This document shows positions 36,984 through 45,841 of a DNA stretch of 64,000 bases, piece by piece. Below the pieces are notes generated by a model. It worked only from the letters and a program-made list of their open reading frames with translations. It had not been told where the DNA came from and did no database searches. How positions within the stretch are numbered: the first letter of the stretch is position 1; each line of letters opens with the position of its first letter. Origin of the DNA: Pseudomonas lactis (GTDB lineage Bacteria; Pseudomonadota; Gammaproteobacteria; Pseudomonadales; Pseudomonadaceae); NCBI RefSeq assembly GCF_001439845.1, contig NZ_JYLO01000003.1, forward strand, positions 248,001 to 312,000. The letters are read 5' to 3'. The position numbers and the translations under genes were made by a program.

Positions 36984-38521
36984 CCGACCCAACCAACGCC
37001 CCTGCAACCCCTGTAGGAGCGAGCTTGCTCGCGAAGAACGCCCATGCGCCGCGCTCATCAAGAATGAGCGCGTTATCGTTGACGGCGTTCGCGAGCAAGC
37101 TCGCTCCTACAGTGGGCCTGGCTATGTTGCTCAGCGCCTGCGCCATTGGCCCTGACTACAAACGCCCGGAGGTCATCGAGCCGGTGCAATTCAAGGAGGC
37201 CCAGGGCTGGCGCCAGGCCAACCCCAGCGACTCCCTGGCCCGCGGCGCCTGGTGGGAGCTGTACGGTGACCGTCAACTCAACGACCTGGTGGTGCGCCTC
37301 AACGCCTCCAACCAGACCGTCGCCCAGGCCGAAGCGCGTTTTCGTCAGGCAAAGGCCCTGGTGCGCAGCTCACGCGGGGCGTTTTACCCCAGCGTTGACC
37401 TGAGCGTTGGCAAAACCCGCGCCAGCCAGGGCACCGGCAGCAGCAGTGCCAGTCTCAGCAGTTCCAGTAGCGGAATTCGCGACACCCTTAACGCCCAGTT
37501 AGGCGTGAGTTGGGAAGCCGATATCTGGGGCAAATTGCGCCGTGGCCTGGAGGCCAACGAAGCCAGCGCCGAGGCAAGCTCGGCCGACCTGGCCGCAATG
37601 CGCCTGAGCCAACAGTCGGAACTGGTGCAAAGCTACCTGCAATTGCGGGTCATGGACGAGCAGACGCGCCTGCTGCAAGCCACGTTGGACACCTACCAGC
37701 GCTCGTTGAAAATGACCGAAAACCAGTACCGTGCCGGTGTGGCCGGCAAGGATGCCATCGCCCAGGCGCAAACTCAGCTCAAGACCACCCAGGCCAGCCT
37801 GATTGACCTGATCTGGCAGCGCGCCCAGCTGGAAAACGCCATTGCGGTGTTGATCGGCGAGGCGCCAGCCAACTTCAACTTGGCGGTGAGCAAAGACATC
37901 CCGGCCCTGCCGCAGATACCGGTGAGCCTGCCGTCCCAATTGCTGGAGCGGCGCCCCGATATCGCCTCGGCCGAACGCTCGGTGATCGCCGCCAACGCCA
38001 ATATTGGCGTGGCCAAGGCGGCCTATTACCCTGACCTGACCTTGAGCTTGGCGGGGGGCTACTCCAGCAGTACCTATGAAGATTGGATCAGCCTGCCGAA
38101 CCGCTTCTGGTCGGTGGGGCCGAAACTGGCCATGACCCTGTTCGATGGCGGCCAGCGCTCGGCGGAAGTTGACCGTACCGTGGCCAGCTATGACGAGACC
38201 GTGGCCAAGTACCGCCAGACCGTGCTGGACGGTTTTCGTGAGGTGGAAAACTACATGGTCCAGCTCAAGGTGCTCGCCGATGAGGCGGTGGTCAGCAATG
38301 ACGCGCTGGAAGCGGCGCGTGAATCCTTGCGCTTGACCGAAAACCAATACAAGGCCGGGTTGATTGCCTATCTGGATGTGGTCACGGTGCAGGCGACGGC
38401 CCTGAGCAACGAGCGCACCGTGTTGACCTTGCTGCAATCGCGGCTGGTGGCCAGTGTGCAATTGATCGCCGCCTTGGGTGGAGGTTGGGACGGCCAGACC
38501 TCCCTGGCTGAAAAGGAATAA
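36980..38521 (+). CDS. opmB: Outer-membrane efflux lipoprotein with a REPIN-encoded signal-peptide segment
   Basis: OprM/NodT-type outer-membrane channel of 513 aa that completes the MuxABC pump. The mature protein starts at lipobox Cys54 (LSAC-AIGPDYKRPEV) and contains two outer-membrane-efflux repeats, at about 95-290 and 305-500. The signal peptide is odd: residues 12-44 are encoded by an in-frame REPIN (37013-37110), giving a 53-residue leader that still has basic residues (Arg25, Arg28, Lys40) before a hydrophobic LAPTVGLAMLLSA stretch. An internal ATG at 37064 (MSALSLTAFASKLAPTVGLA) could serve as a shorter start. The ATG at 36980 overlaps the muxC stop. Confidence 0.9.
   Translation: MTDPTNAPATPVGASLLAKNAHAPRSSRMSALSLTAFASKLAPTVGLAMLLSACAIGPDYKRPEVIEPVQFKEAQGWRQANPSDSLARGAWWELYGDRQLNDLVVRLNASNQTVAQAEARFRQAKALVRSSRGAFYPSVDLSVGKTRASQGTGSSSASLSSSSSGIRDTLNAQLGVSWEADIWGKLRRGLEANEASAEASSADLAAMRLSQQSELVQSYLQLRVMDEQTRLLQATLDTYQRSLKMTENQYRAGVAGKDAIAQAQTQLKTTQASLIDLIWQRAQLENAIAVLIGEAPANFNLAVSKDIPALPQIPVSLPSQLLERRPDIASAERSVIAANANIGVAKAAYYPDLTLSLAGGYSSSTYEDWISLPNRFWSVGPKLAMTLFDGGQRSAEVDRTVASYDETVAKYRQTVLDGFREVENYMVQLKVLADEAVVSNDALEAARESLRLTENQYKAGLIAYLDVVTVQATALSNERTVLTLLQSRLVASVQLIAALGGGWDGQTSLAEKE
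37013..37110. repeat. REPIN inside the opmB coding sequence
   Basis: Inverted pair of GTAGGAGCGAGCTTGCTCGC-type REPs, 98 bp, the same family and size as the element at 6552-6649. With one flanking base it covers 99 bases (33 codons), so the opmB frame is preserved. Confidence 0.95.
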
Positions 38522-38857
38522 CCGGGTGCGCCGCGCATTCTGTGGGAGCAAGACCCAATGTCAGTCAGTTAAGCACAGTACCCTGTGGGAGCTGGCTTGC
38601 CTGCGAAAGCGTTAGTGCAGTAGCAGATGGGGTGACTGACACACCGCTTTCGCGGGCAAGCCAGCTCCCACAGGGGATTTGCGCAAACCCCGCATTTTGA
38701 TGTCGTTGAAAACACCTGCTGAAGCCAGCCGATTGACGCCAAAAACTGCGTAGTGGCTAACGGATCAATTAATCACCTGCCTCGGATTCATACTCGCTAC
38801 AATCGCCCGATTTGCCACCCGGCACGGGCTTTGCGCCGGTCGCCTGCGAGACGTCCC
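38522..38857. promoter_or_regulatory. Intergenic region between opmB and the GGDEF/EAL gene
   Basis: The stretch holds a REPIN (38585-38671) in its first half, then about 185 bases that should contain the promoter of the MHYT-GGDEF-EAL gene. No specific boxes were identified. Confidence 0.4.
38585..38671. repeat. REPIN downstream of opmB
   Basis: Inverted pair of GTGGGAGCTGGCTTGCCTGC-type REPs, 87 bp; probably marks the end of the muxABC-opmB transcript. Confidence 0.92.
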
Positions 38858-40954
38858 ATGCTGATCGGTAGCTATTCAACCTCCCTTGTCGTGATTTCCC
38901 TGTGCGTGGCCATCCTGGCGTCCTACACCGCCTTGGACCTTGCCGGGCGTATCGCAACCGCCAAGGGGCGGGCTGTTTACCTATGGATTACTGGCGGCGC
39001 AGTGGCGATGGGCATCGGCATCTGGTCCATGCACTTTATCGGGATGCTGGCCCTGCGCCTGCCGTTTGCCCTGGGCTTTGACGTAGCCATTACCCTGTTT
39101 TCGCTGTTGATCGCCGTGCTATCCAGCGGGTTTGCGTTATGGCTGGTCAGCCAGCCACGCTTACCGGCCTGGCAACTGGCATTTGGCGCGCTGGTGATGG
39201 GCGCCGGTATCGCCAGCATGCACTACACCGGCATGGCCGCGATGCGCATGACACCCGGCATTGATTACGACCCGACCTTGTTCGGCGCTTCGTTGGTGAT
39301 CGCGGTGGTGGCGTCCGGCGCCGCCCTGTGGATTGCCTTCAACCTACGGCGCAACACACCTTTTGTACGGCTGGCACGGGGTGGCGCCGCCGTGGTGATG
39401 GGCGTGGCTATCGTGGGGATGCACTACACCGGGATGGCTGCGGCGCGCTTTGCCGATGGCAGCTTCTGCGGCGCCGCCTTGACCGGCTTGAGCGGCAAGG
39501 GCCTGGATAACCTGGTCTTGGTCACTTCGCTGGCGGTGCTGGTCATTGCGCTCTTGACCTCGGTGCTGGATGCGCGGCTGGAAGCGCGCACCGCCGTACT
39601 CGCCGATTCCCTGACCCTGGCCAATCAGGAACTTACCCACCTGGCCCTGCATGACATGCTCACTGGCCTGCCCAATCGCACGTTGTTGGCTGATCGCATT
39701 CAACAAGGCATCCAGGCGGTGAACGAGCGGGGCGGTTGCTTTGCCTTGATGTTTATCGACCTGGATGGTTTCAAGCCGGTCAACGATGCCTTTGGCCATC
39801 ACCTGGGCGACCAGTTGCTGCGCGAGGTCGGCTTGCGCTTGCGCGAGGATTTGCGCAGCCAGGACACCCTGGCCCGCATCGGCGGTGATGAGTTTGTGTT
39901 GCTGGTGCAGCTCACCCAGCCCGACGATGTCATGGGCTTGGCCGAGCGCCAGGTGAGCCTGATCAATCGCACCTTCACGGTGGCCGAACATGAGTTGCAG
40001 ATTTCGGCGAGCATCGGTATCGCCATGTTCCCGGGCAACGGTAATAACCCCCAGGAACTGCTGATGAACGCCGACGCGGCGATGTATCACGCCAAGGGCA
40101 TGGGCAAGAACGGCTACAGCTTCTTCGATGTGTCGATGAACACCAATGCGCGCAAACAACTGCAATTGCTGCAGGATCTGCGCAATGCCCTGGAGCAGGG
40201 GCAGTTTCGTTTGCATTACCAACCCAAGTTCGACGCCGTCAGTGGTCTTGCCGTAGGGGCCGAGGCGCTGTTGCGCTGGGAGCATCCGCAACAGGGCTTG
40301 CTGATGCCCGCTACGTTTATCGCACTGGCGGAGAAAACCGGGCTGATCATTCCCATCGGCGAGTGGGTACTCGATGAAGCCTGTCGCCAGATGCGCCTGT
40401 GGTACGCCCAGGGTTATGAGAGCTGGCGCATCGCCGTCAACCTGTCGGCGTTGCAGTTCTGCCACGCCGGCTTGGTCAATAGCGTAGCGGCCGCGCTGGA
40501 GCGTCATCAATTGCCGGCCAACAGCCTCACGCTGGAAATCACCGAGACCACCGCCATGAGCGATGCCGACGCGAGCATGACGGTATTGCAGCAGCTCTCG
40601 GATATGGGCGTGGACCTGTCCATCGATGACTTTGGCACCGGTTACTCCAGCCTGATGTACCTCAAGCGCCTGCCGGCCAACGAGTTGAAGATCGACCGTG
40701 GTTTTGTGCGTGATCTGGAACACGACAGCGACGACGCGGCCATCGTCTCGGCCATCGTGGCCCTGGGCCAGGCCCTGGGCCTGCGAATTGTCGCTGAAGG
40801 CGTGGAGACCGATATGCAGCAGGACTTCCTCACCCGCCTGGGATGTGACGCCTTGCAAGGTTTCTTGTTGGGGCACCCGTTGCCAGCCGACAGCTTCATG
40901 GCCAATATCCGGCGCACCGAAGAGCCGGTAGCGCCTGACAAAAGCATTAAGTGA
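38858..40954 (+). CDS. MHYT-GGDEF-EAL bifunctional cyclic-di-GMP protein
   Basis: Inner-membrane signalling protein of 698 aa. The N-terminal MHYT sensor (about 1-235) contains three MH[FY][TI]GM motifs (SMHFIGM, SMHYTGM, GMHYTGM), thought to bind a metal or diatomic gas. The GGDEF domain (about 262-420) keeps the catalytic RIGGDEF, and the EAL domain (about 440-690) keeps GAEALLRWEHP and DDFGTGYSSL, so both cyclase and phosphodiesterase could work. It resembles MucR/YkoW-type proteins; P. aeruginosa MucR supplies c-di-GMP for alginate synthesis. The start at 38858 begins the first helix directly; the longer frame from 38753 adds an Arg-rich segment. Confidence 0.9.
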   Translation: MLIGSYSTSLVVISLCVAILASYTALDLAGRIATAKGRAVYLWITGGAVAMGIGIWSMHFIGMLALRLPFALGFDVAITLFSLLIAVLSSGFALWLVSQPRLPAWQLAFGALVMGAGIASMHYTGMAAMRMTPGIDYDPTLFGASLVIAVVASGAALWIAFNLRRNTPFVRLARGGAAVVMGVAIVGMHYTGMAAARFADGSFCGAALTGLSGKGLDNLVLVTSLAVLVIALLTSVLDARLEARTAVLADSLTLANQELTHLALHDMLTGLPNRTLLADRIQQGIQAVNERGGCFALMFIDLDGFKPVNDAFGHHLGDQLLREVGLRLREDLRSQDTLARIGGDEFVLLVQLTQPDDVMGLAERQVSLINRTFTVAEHELQISASIGIAMFPGNGNNPQELLMNADAAMYHAKGMGKNGYSFFDVSMNTNARKQLQLLQDLRNALEQGQFRLHYQPKFDAVSGLAVGAEALLRWEHPQQGLLMPATFIALAEKTGLIIPIGEWVLDEACRQMRLWYAQGYESWRIAVNLSALQFCHAGLVNSVAAALERHQLPANSLTLEITETTAMSDADASMTVLQQLSDMGVDLSIDDFGTGYSSLMYLKRLPANELKIDRGFVRDLEHDSDDAAIVSAIVALGQALGLRIVAEGVETDMQQDFLTRLGCDALQGFLLGHPLPADSFMANIRRTEEPVAPDKSIK

Positions 40955-41008
40955 AAGGTATTCTTGGATCCAACCTTAAACATCCGGTTGAATCAGGAGG
41001 CCGCAGCC

Positions 41009-41755
41009 ATGGACAAAGTCGTCATCATCACGGGGGGCAGCCGTGGCATTGGCGCCCAGACAGCATTGCTCGCCGCTCGCCAGGGCTATCGCATCTGCAT
41101 CAACTACCAGGCGGATGAAGACGCGGCCCACCGTGTACTTGAACAGGTGCGTGCGTTGGGCGCCCAGGCGATTGCCGTGCGGGCCGATGTCAGCAACGAG
41201 GATGAAGTGATCGGCCTGTTCAATCGCGTTGATGCGGAATTGGGTCGGGTCACTGCGCTGGTCAACAACGCTGGCACCGTGGGGCACAAGTCACGGGTCG
41301 ATGAGATGTCCGAGTTTCGTATCCTCAAAATCCTCAAGACCAATGTGCTGGGCCCGATCCTGTGTGCCAAGCACGCGGTGTTGCGCATGTCGCCCCGCCA
41401 TGGCGGGCAGGGCGGCAGTATCGTCAACGTGTCGTCGGTGGCGGCGCGGCTGGGCTCGCCGGGTGAGTATGTTGACTACGCTGCCTCCAAGGGGGCGCTG
41501 GATACCTTCACTATCGGCTTATCGAAAGAGGTCGCAGGTGAGGGTATCCGTGTCAACGCGGTACGCCCTGGCTATATCTTTACCGATTTCCATGCCCTGA
41601 GCGGCGACCCGGACCGGGTCAGCAAGCTGGAGTCCGGAATCCCGATGGCGCGTGGCGGGCGCCCGGATGAAGTGGCGGAGGCCATTATCTGGTTACTGTC
41701 GGACAAGGCGTCGTATTCCACCGGAACGTTCATTGACCTGGGCGGTGGCCGTTAA
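41009..41755 (+). CDS. Short-chain dehydrogenase/reductase (glucose/ribitol type)
   Basis: NAD(P)-dependent oxidoreductase of 248 aa. Cofactor motif TGGSRGIG at the N-terminus, NNAG motif (LVNNAGTVG), catalytic Ser in NVSSVAAR and YxxxK as YAASK in YVDYAASKGALD. The substrate is unknown. The start at 41009 follows a CAGGAGG site; the longer frame from 40964 is not supported. It lies 54 bases after the GGDEF/EAL gene and could be read through from it. Confidence 0.88.
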   Translation: MDKVVIITGGSRGIGAQTALLAARQGYRICINYQADEDAAHRVLEQVRALGAQAIAVRADVSNEDEVIGLFNRVDAELGRVTALVNNAGTVGHKSRVDEMSEFRILKILKTNVLGPILCAKHAVLRMSPRHGGQGGSIVNVSSVAARLGSPGEYVDYAASKGALDTFTIGLSKEVAGEGIRVNAVRPGYIFTDFHALSGDPDRVSKLESGIPMARGGRPDEVAEAIIWLLSDKASYSTGTFIDLGGGR

Positions 41756-41767
41756 GGCGCTGGCCGA

Positions 41768-42256
41768 TCAGGTCCGCAGCGTGCGCAGCACCTCGTAGCC
41801 GTACCATGAGAATTGCCGGAGCAGGTCGGCTTCGGAGTGCTTCACCACGCGATAGCCGCAGTTGGAAAAACCCTCGATATGGCCATTACGGCTATCGCTG
41901 CCATTGAGGGTTCGGTCATCGACGTTATCGAGAAAACGCAGCACTTTATCTAGGTCGTAGGCCGCATTGGCTCGAGCTTTGGGGTCTGGATTAGCGTTTG
42001 TCCAGTCACCGACCTGTCGCTTGAGGTCATCGACGACCTGATAGAAATCGCAGCCTTTGAGGAAGTTTTTTGTCACGCTACTGTGCTCGATGATCGCCTC
42101 TGCCGAGCGATGATCACCGGCAGGGCGTCCGTTCGGGCCTGTCATCTGGCGCACCTGCTGTTGTTCCGCCCAGCGCATATAGTGGCGAGGGACGGGAAAA
42201 GGCCTCAGGTTGCGAGGCACACGTGTTGGCAGCGAGCAGTTTTTCCAGGTGATCAC
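41768..42256 (-). CDS. Unrecognised protein, possibly a remnant
   Basis: Predicted protein of up to 162 aa from a GTG at 42256, with no clear ribosome-binding site; an ATG at 42178 (MRWAEQQQVRQMTG) is an alternative. The C-terminal two thirds look folded: FLKGCDFYQVVDDLKRQVGDW, AAYDLDKVLRFLDNV and IEGFSNCGYRVVKHSEADLLRQFSWYGYEVLR. I do not recognise it. The poor start signals and composition unlike its neighbours fit a truncated or transferred gene, for example the end of a longer secreted or effector protein. It lies between an SDR gene and a MocR regulator. Confidence 0.45.
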   Translation of the reverse strand: MITWKNCSLPTRVPRNLRPFPVPRHYMRWAEQQQVRQMTGPNGRPAGDHRSAEAIIEHSSVTKNFLKGCDFYQVVDDLKRQVGDWTNANPDPKARANAAYDLDKVLRFLDNVDDRTLNGSDSRNGHIEGFSNCGYRVVKHSEADLLRQFSWYGYEVLRTLRT

Positions 42257-42319
42257 GCAGGTCTCGTTATTCGGTCTGTGGAGGCCTCTGAGTCGTTAAG
42301 ACGCGACGGTAGGTTCCAT

Positions 42320-43729
42320 TTAGAACGAGCGCACAATCCGCCCCAATGTCTCCATGGCCTTCTCCGAGGCTTCGTTCCACGGGCTGCCATAGTTCAAGCG
42401 TATGCAGTTTCTGAAGCGCTGGGTCGCGGAAAAGATCGGCCCCGGCGCAATGCTGATGCCCTGGGCCAGGGCCATCTGGAACAGTTTCAGCGAGTCGGTC
42501 TGCTCTGGCAATTCCAACCACAAAAAATAGCCTCCGGCAGGTTGGCTGACCCGCGTCTGTGCCGGGAAGTAGCGGGCGATGGCCGCCAGCATGGCGCTTT
42601 GCTGTTCTTCCAGGGCGTAGCGCAGTTTGCGCAGGTGCCGGTCATAGCCGCCGTGTTGCAGGTAATCGGCAATCGCCGCCTGGGCCGGCATCGATGGGCA
42701 CAGTGAGGTCATCAGTTTCAACCGCTCGACCTTCTGCGCGAAGCGCCCGGCGGCGACCCAGCCCACGCGGTAACCCGGTGCCAGGCTCTTGGCAAAAGAG
42801 CCGCAGTGCATCACCAGCCCTTCGGTATCGAAGGCCTTGGCCGGCTTTGGGGCTTGTTGCCCGTAATACAGCTCGGCATATACATCATCTTCGATTAACG
42901 GCACTTGATGGCTGCGCAACAGCTCCACCAGCGCCTGTTTTTTCTCCTCAGGCAGCGTGGCGCCCATGGGGTTCTGGAAGCTGGTCATGGTCCAGCAAGC
43001 CTTGATCGGATAGCGCTCAAGGCTTTGGGCCAAGGCGTTCAGGTCGATACCGTCACGCGGATGCACCGGAATCTCCACGGCCTTGAGCTTCAAGCGTTCA
43101 AGCACTTGCAAGCAGGCGTAGAACGCCGGCGCTTCGATGGCGACCAGGTCGCCCGGTTCGGTCACGGCCTGCAGGCACAGGTTGAGCGCTTCGAGGGCGC
43201 CGTTGGTGATCAGCAGCTCCTCCATTGGCAGCATCAGGCCGCCGACCATATAGCGCAGGGCAATCTGCCGGCGCAGTTGCGGGTTGCCTGGCGACATGTC
43301 GGTGACCACCAGGCGTGGGTCCATTTCGCGGCTGGCACTGGCCAGGGAGCGAGCCAGGCGCGGCAGCGGGAACAGCATGGGGCTGGGGAAGGCCGAGCCG
43401 AAGGGCACGGTGTTGGGGTCTTTGATCGAGTCCAGTACCGAGAACACCAGCTCGCTCACGCCCACATCGGTGGACTCATGCACCTGCTCACTCACCACCG
43501 GTTCGGAAAACGGGCTGGGCGCATGGGTGTTGACGAAGTAGCCAGAACGCGGGCGGGCGCGAATCAGGCCACGACGCTCCAGCAAGTAATAGGCCTGGAA
43601 CACGGTGGACGGGCTGACGCCGTAGGCCTGGCTGGCATAGCGCACCGATGGCACGCGCTGGCCGGGGCCGAGGACGCCGGAGCGGATCAGTTCTGCGATG
43701 TCGTCGGCGAATTTTTCGTAGCGTTTCAT
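42320..43729 (-). CDS. MocR-type GntR/aminotransferase transcriptional regulator
   Basis: Fusion regulator of 469 aa. The N-terminal GntR winged helix covers about 1-70 (MKRYEKFADDIAELIRSG, YGVSPSTVFQAYYLLERRGLI). A fold-type I aminotransferase-like domain covers about 100-465 with the PLP Lys in GSFAKSLAPGYRVGW and motifs SFQNPMGATLP and LIEDDVYAELYY. Such proteins sense PLP or amino-acid adducts. The target is unknown; the neighbouring genes do not suggest a PdxR or GabR role. Confidence 0.88.
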   Translation of the reverse strand: MKRYEKFADDIAELIRSGVLGPGQRVPSVRYASQAYGVSPSTVFQAYYLLERRGLIRARPRSGYFVNTHAPSPFSEPVVSEQVHESTDVGVSELVFSVLDSIKDPNTVPFGSAFPSPMLFPLPRLARSLASASREMDPRLVVTDMSPGNPQLRRQIALRYMVGGLMLPMEELLITNGALEALNLCLQAVTEPGDLVAIEAPAFYACLQVLERLKLKAVEIPVHPRDGIDLNALAQSLERYPIKACWTMTSFQNPMGATLPEEKKQALVELLRSHQVPLIEDDVYAELYYGQQAPKPAKAFDTEGLVMHCGSFAKSLAPGYRVGWVAAGRFAQKVERLKLMTSLCPSMPAQAAIADYLQHGGYDRHLRKLRYALEEQQSAMLAAIARYFPAQTRVSQPAGGYFLWLELPEQTDSLKLFQMALAQGISIAPGPIFSATQRFRNCIRLNYGSPWNEASEKAMETLGRIVRSF

Positions 43730-43771
43730 GGCGGCCTAATTTGCTTTTTGAATGTGTACGCAAGGCGAACT

Positions 43772-43858
43772 GTGGGAGCTGGCTTGCCTGCAAAGGCGGT
43801 GTGTCAGTCAGTGCATCTGTTACTGCACTACCGCTTTCGCAGGCAAGCCAGCTCCCAC
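43772..43858. repeat. REPIN between ccoG and the MocR gene
   Basis: Inverted pair of GTGGGAGCTGGCTTGCCTGC-type REPs, 87 bp, 26 bases past the ccoG stop. It separates two minus-strand genes. Confidence 0.92.
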
Positions 43859-43884
43859 ATTTGATCTTTATTGTTAATGAAATA

Positions 43885-45294
43885 TCAGCGATTCAAGGGC
43901 GCAACGAAGCGGCTGTCGGCAGCGGTATAAATCCACGGCTCATCCACATCCGTCACTTTAAAACGGATAGTTTGGGAACTGCTGGCCGGTGTGTCCGCCA
44001 GCAACGCCACCGACACCGGCACATCGACAATTTCCCCGGGCGCCAGGCTGACCTGGGTCTTGCCTTGCAACTGGAAGCCCTCGGCGTCCACCAGTCCCAG
44101 GCGGTAGTCCTGGCGCTGCTGGGTCTTGTTGATCACCTTGAGGCTGTAGATGTTCTCGATCAAGCCCTGGCTGTTTTCGCGGAACATACCACGGTCCTTG
44201 GTCACATCCAGCGACACCATCGGCCGTTCAATCAGCGCCACCACCAATGCCGCGATCATCACCACCAGCACGGCACTGTAGCCGATCAGGCGCGGCCGCA
44301 GCAGGTGAGTCTTGCCGCCCTGCAATTGATGCTCACTGGTGTAACTGACCAAACCACGGGCATAGCCCATTTTGTCCATGATCGAATCACAGGCGTCGAT
44401 ACAGGCTGCGCAGCCGATGCATTCCATTTGCAGGCCGTCGCGGATGTCGATGCCGGTGGGGCATACCTGCACGCACAGTTGGCAGTCGATGCAATCGCCC
44501 AGGCCAACCTCGGCTGGCTGCACGTCACGTTTACGCGGGCCACGCTGCTCGCCACGGGCGGCGTCGTAGGAAATGGTCAGGGTGTCTTTATCAAACATCA
44601 CGCTCTGGAACCGTGCATAGGGGCACATGTGCATGCACACCGCTTCGCGCAGCCAACCGGCATTGAGGTAGGTGGCACCCGTGAAAAACAACACCCAAAA
44701 CAGGCTCACACCGCCCATCTGCCACGTCAGCAATTCAGCGGCCAAGGGGCGGATGGGGGTGAAATAGCCCACAAACGTCAGCCCGGTCAACACGCTGATG
44801 CCCAGCCACATCGTGTGTTTGGCCGAGCGGCGTGCCAGCTTATTCAGGCTCCAGGGTGCGGCCTGCAGTTTGATGCGCTGGTTGCGTTCACCCTCGGTGA
44901 CCTTTTCACACCACATGAACAGCCAGGTGAACGAGCTTTGCGGGCAGGTGTAGCCGCACCAGACGCGGCCGGCAAACACCGTGATTGCAAAGAGGCCGAA
45001 GGCACAGATGATCAACAGCGCTGAAAGCAGGATGAAGTCCTGAGGCCAGAACGTCGCACCAAAGATGTGAAATTTGCTCTCGGCCAGGTCCCACAGTACG
45101 GCTTGGCGCCCACCCCAGTTCAGCCACACGGTGCCGAAAAAAGCCAGGAACAGCAGGCCGGCACCGCCCACGCGCAAGGTGCGAAACAGCCCGGTAAAAC
45201 TGCGGGTATGGATCAGGTTGTCGCTGGATGTGGCCTTCACCTTCTTTGGGTGAATGGGCTCAAAGGTTTCCACGGTTGGGATTCGTTCGCTCAT
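43885..45294 (-). CDS. ccoG: Cytochrome c oxidase accessory protein CcoG (FixG/RdxA)
   Basis: Membrane ferredoxin-like protein of 469 aa that helps insert copper into cbb3-type oxidase. Several helices, a membrane-proximal WCGYTCPQS motif, and two 4Fe-4S clusters (CIDCQLCVQVCPTGIDIRDG and CIGCAACIDACDSIM). A C-terminal Ig-like FixG domain (about 350-469) ends ADSRFVAPLNR. The start at 45294 (MSERIPTVETF) is usual for the family. It normally sits in a ccoGHIS cluster beside ccoNOPQ; here it stands alone. Confidence 0.93.
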   Translation of the reverse strand: MSERIPTVETFEPIHPKKVKATSSDNLIHTRSFTGLFRTLRVGGAGLLFLAFFGTVWLNWGGRQAVLWDLAESKFHIFGATFWPQDFILLSALLIICAFGLFAITVFAGRVWCGYTCPQSSFTWLFMWCEKVTEGERNQRIKLQAAPWSLNKLARRSAKHTMWLGISVLTGLTFVGYFTPIRPLAAELLTWQMGGVSLFWVLFFTGATYLNAGWLREAVCMHMCPYARFQSVMFDKDTLTISYDAARGEQRGPRKRDVQPAEVGLGDCIDCQLCVQVCPTGIDIRDGLQMECIGCAACIDACDSIMDKMGYARGLVSYTSEHQLQGGKTHLLRPRLIGYSAVLVVMIAALVVALIERPMVSLDVTKDRGMFRENSQGLIENIYSLKVINKTQQRQDYRLGLVDAEGFQLQGKTQVSLAPGEIVDVPVSVALLADTPASSSQTIRFKVTDVDEPWIYTAADSRFVAPLNR

Positions 45295-45464
45295 GGTCGT
45301 TCGCTCATCAGCCTCCATCAGGCCGATGAACTATGGGCGACGGGCTGTTTGCATAACAGACTCAGGTGGAATGATAAAAAGCGGATCAGATAGGTTTGGC
45401 GCGTTCGTGTGCGTCAATGTGCTGCACCCCCAGGGCCTAGGGGGGCAGGGAGTCAGTGGGTTCG

Positions 45465-45478
45465 ATGATACAGATCAA
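45465..45478. promoter_or_regulatory. Near-consensus Anr/FNR box
   Basis: ATGAT-ACAG-ATCAA differs from TTGAT-N4-ATCAA at one base. It lies 171 bases before the ccoG start, directly after the stop of the small DUF3203-like gene. Oxygen control of ccoG would make sense, but the distance is long and the site may be chance. Confidence 0.35.
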
Positions 45479-45718
45479 TTAAATTACCGAACCAGGTGCT
45501 GCCGCCTTCACATGGTTACGGCTGTCCGTGGCCCCTTCAACCGTAAGTTTGTCGGCCTCAGCTTCAGTGATGTATATCCGTTTGCCAGCCAAGTCCACAC
45601 AGGACATGGCTTTGTCATTGTCGGTAAGGATGGTCACCCGGGTGGCTGGCAGGCTTTGTTCCTGGCCGTTGTCGTCGAGTGTGAAGTAGCACAGATGATT
45701 TTCGATGCGTACGGTCAT
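45479..45718 (-). CDS. DUF3203 family protein
   Basis: Small cytoplasmic protein of 79 aa (MTVRIENHLCYFTLDDNGQEQ...MSCVDLAGKRIYITEAEADKLTVEGATDSRNH). The VELDGKR-like strand and the ITEAEADKLTVEGATD motif fit the Pseudomonas DUF3203 family as I recall it. Function unknown. It is separated from ccoG by 184 bases and is divergent from the MgtC/SapB gene. Confidence 0.75.
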   Translation of the reverse strand: MTVRIENHLCYFTLDDNGQEQSLPATRVTILTDNDKAMSCVDLAGKRIYITEAEADKLTVEGATDSRNHVKAAAPGSVI

Positions 45719-45841
45719 GACAATCTCCGTTTTGTGGGCTATGCAGCGTTAGGCGGCCGCCATGCGGGCCGGTTCCAGGCAACTGACTGGCGGTCTGCGC
45801 TGTCCATCCTTTATCTATCCATAATAAAAAGGATCGCATCC

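Noticed and set aside
45254..45841. Long N-terminal extension of the MgtC/SapB protein
   Set aside because: The extension is antisense to the DUF3203-like gene and the ccoG start. The family's first helix begins just after ATG 45842, which has a ribosome-binding site.
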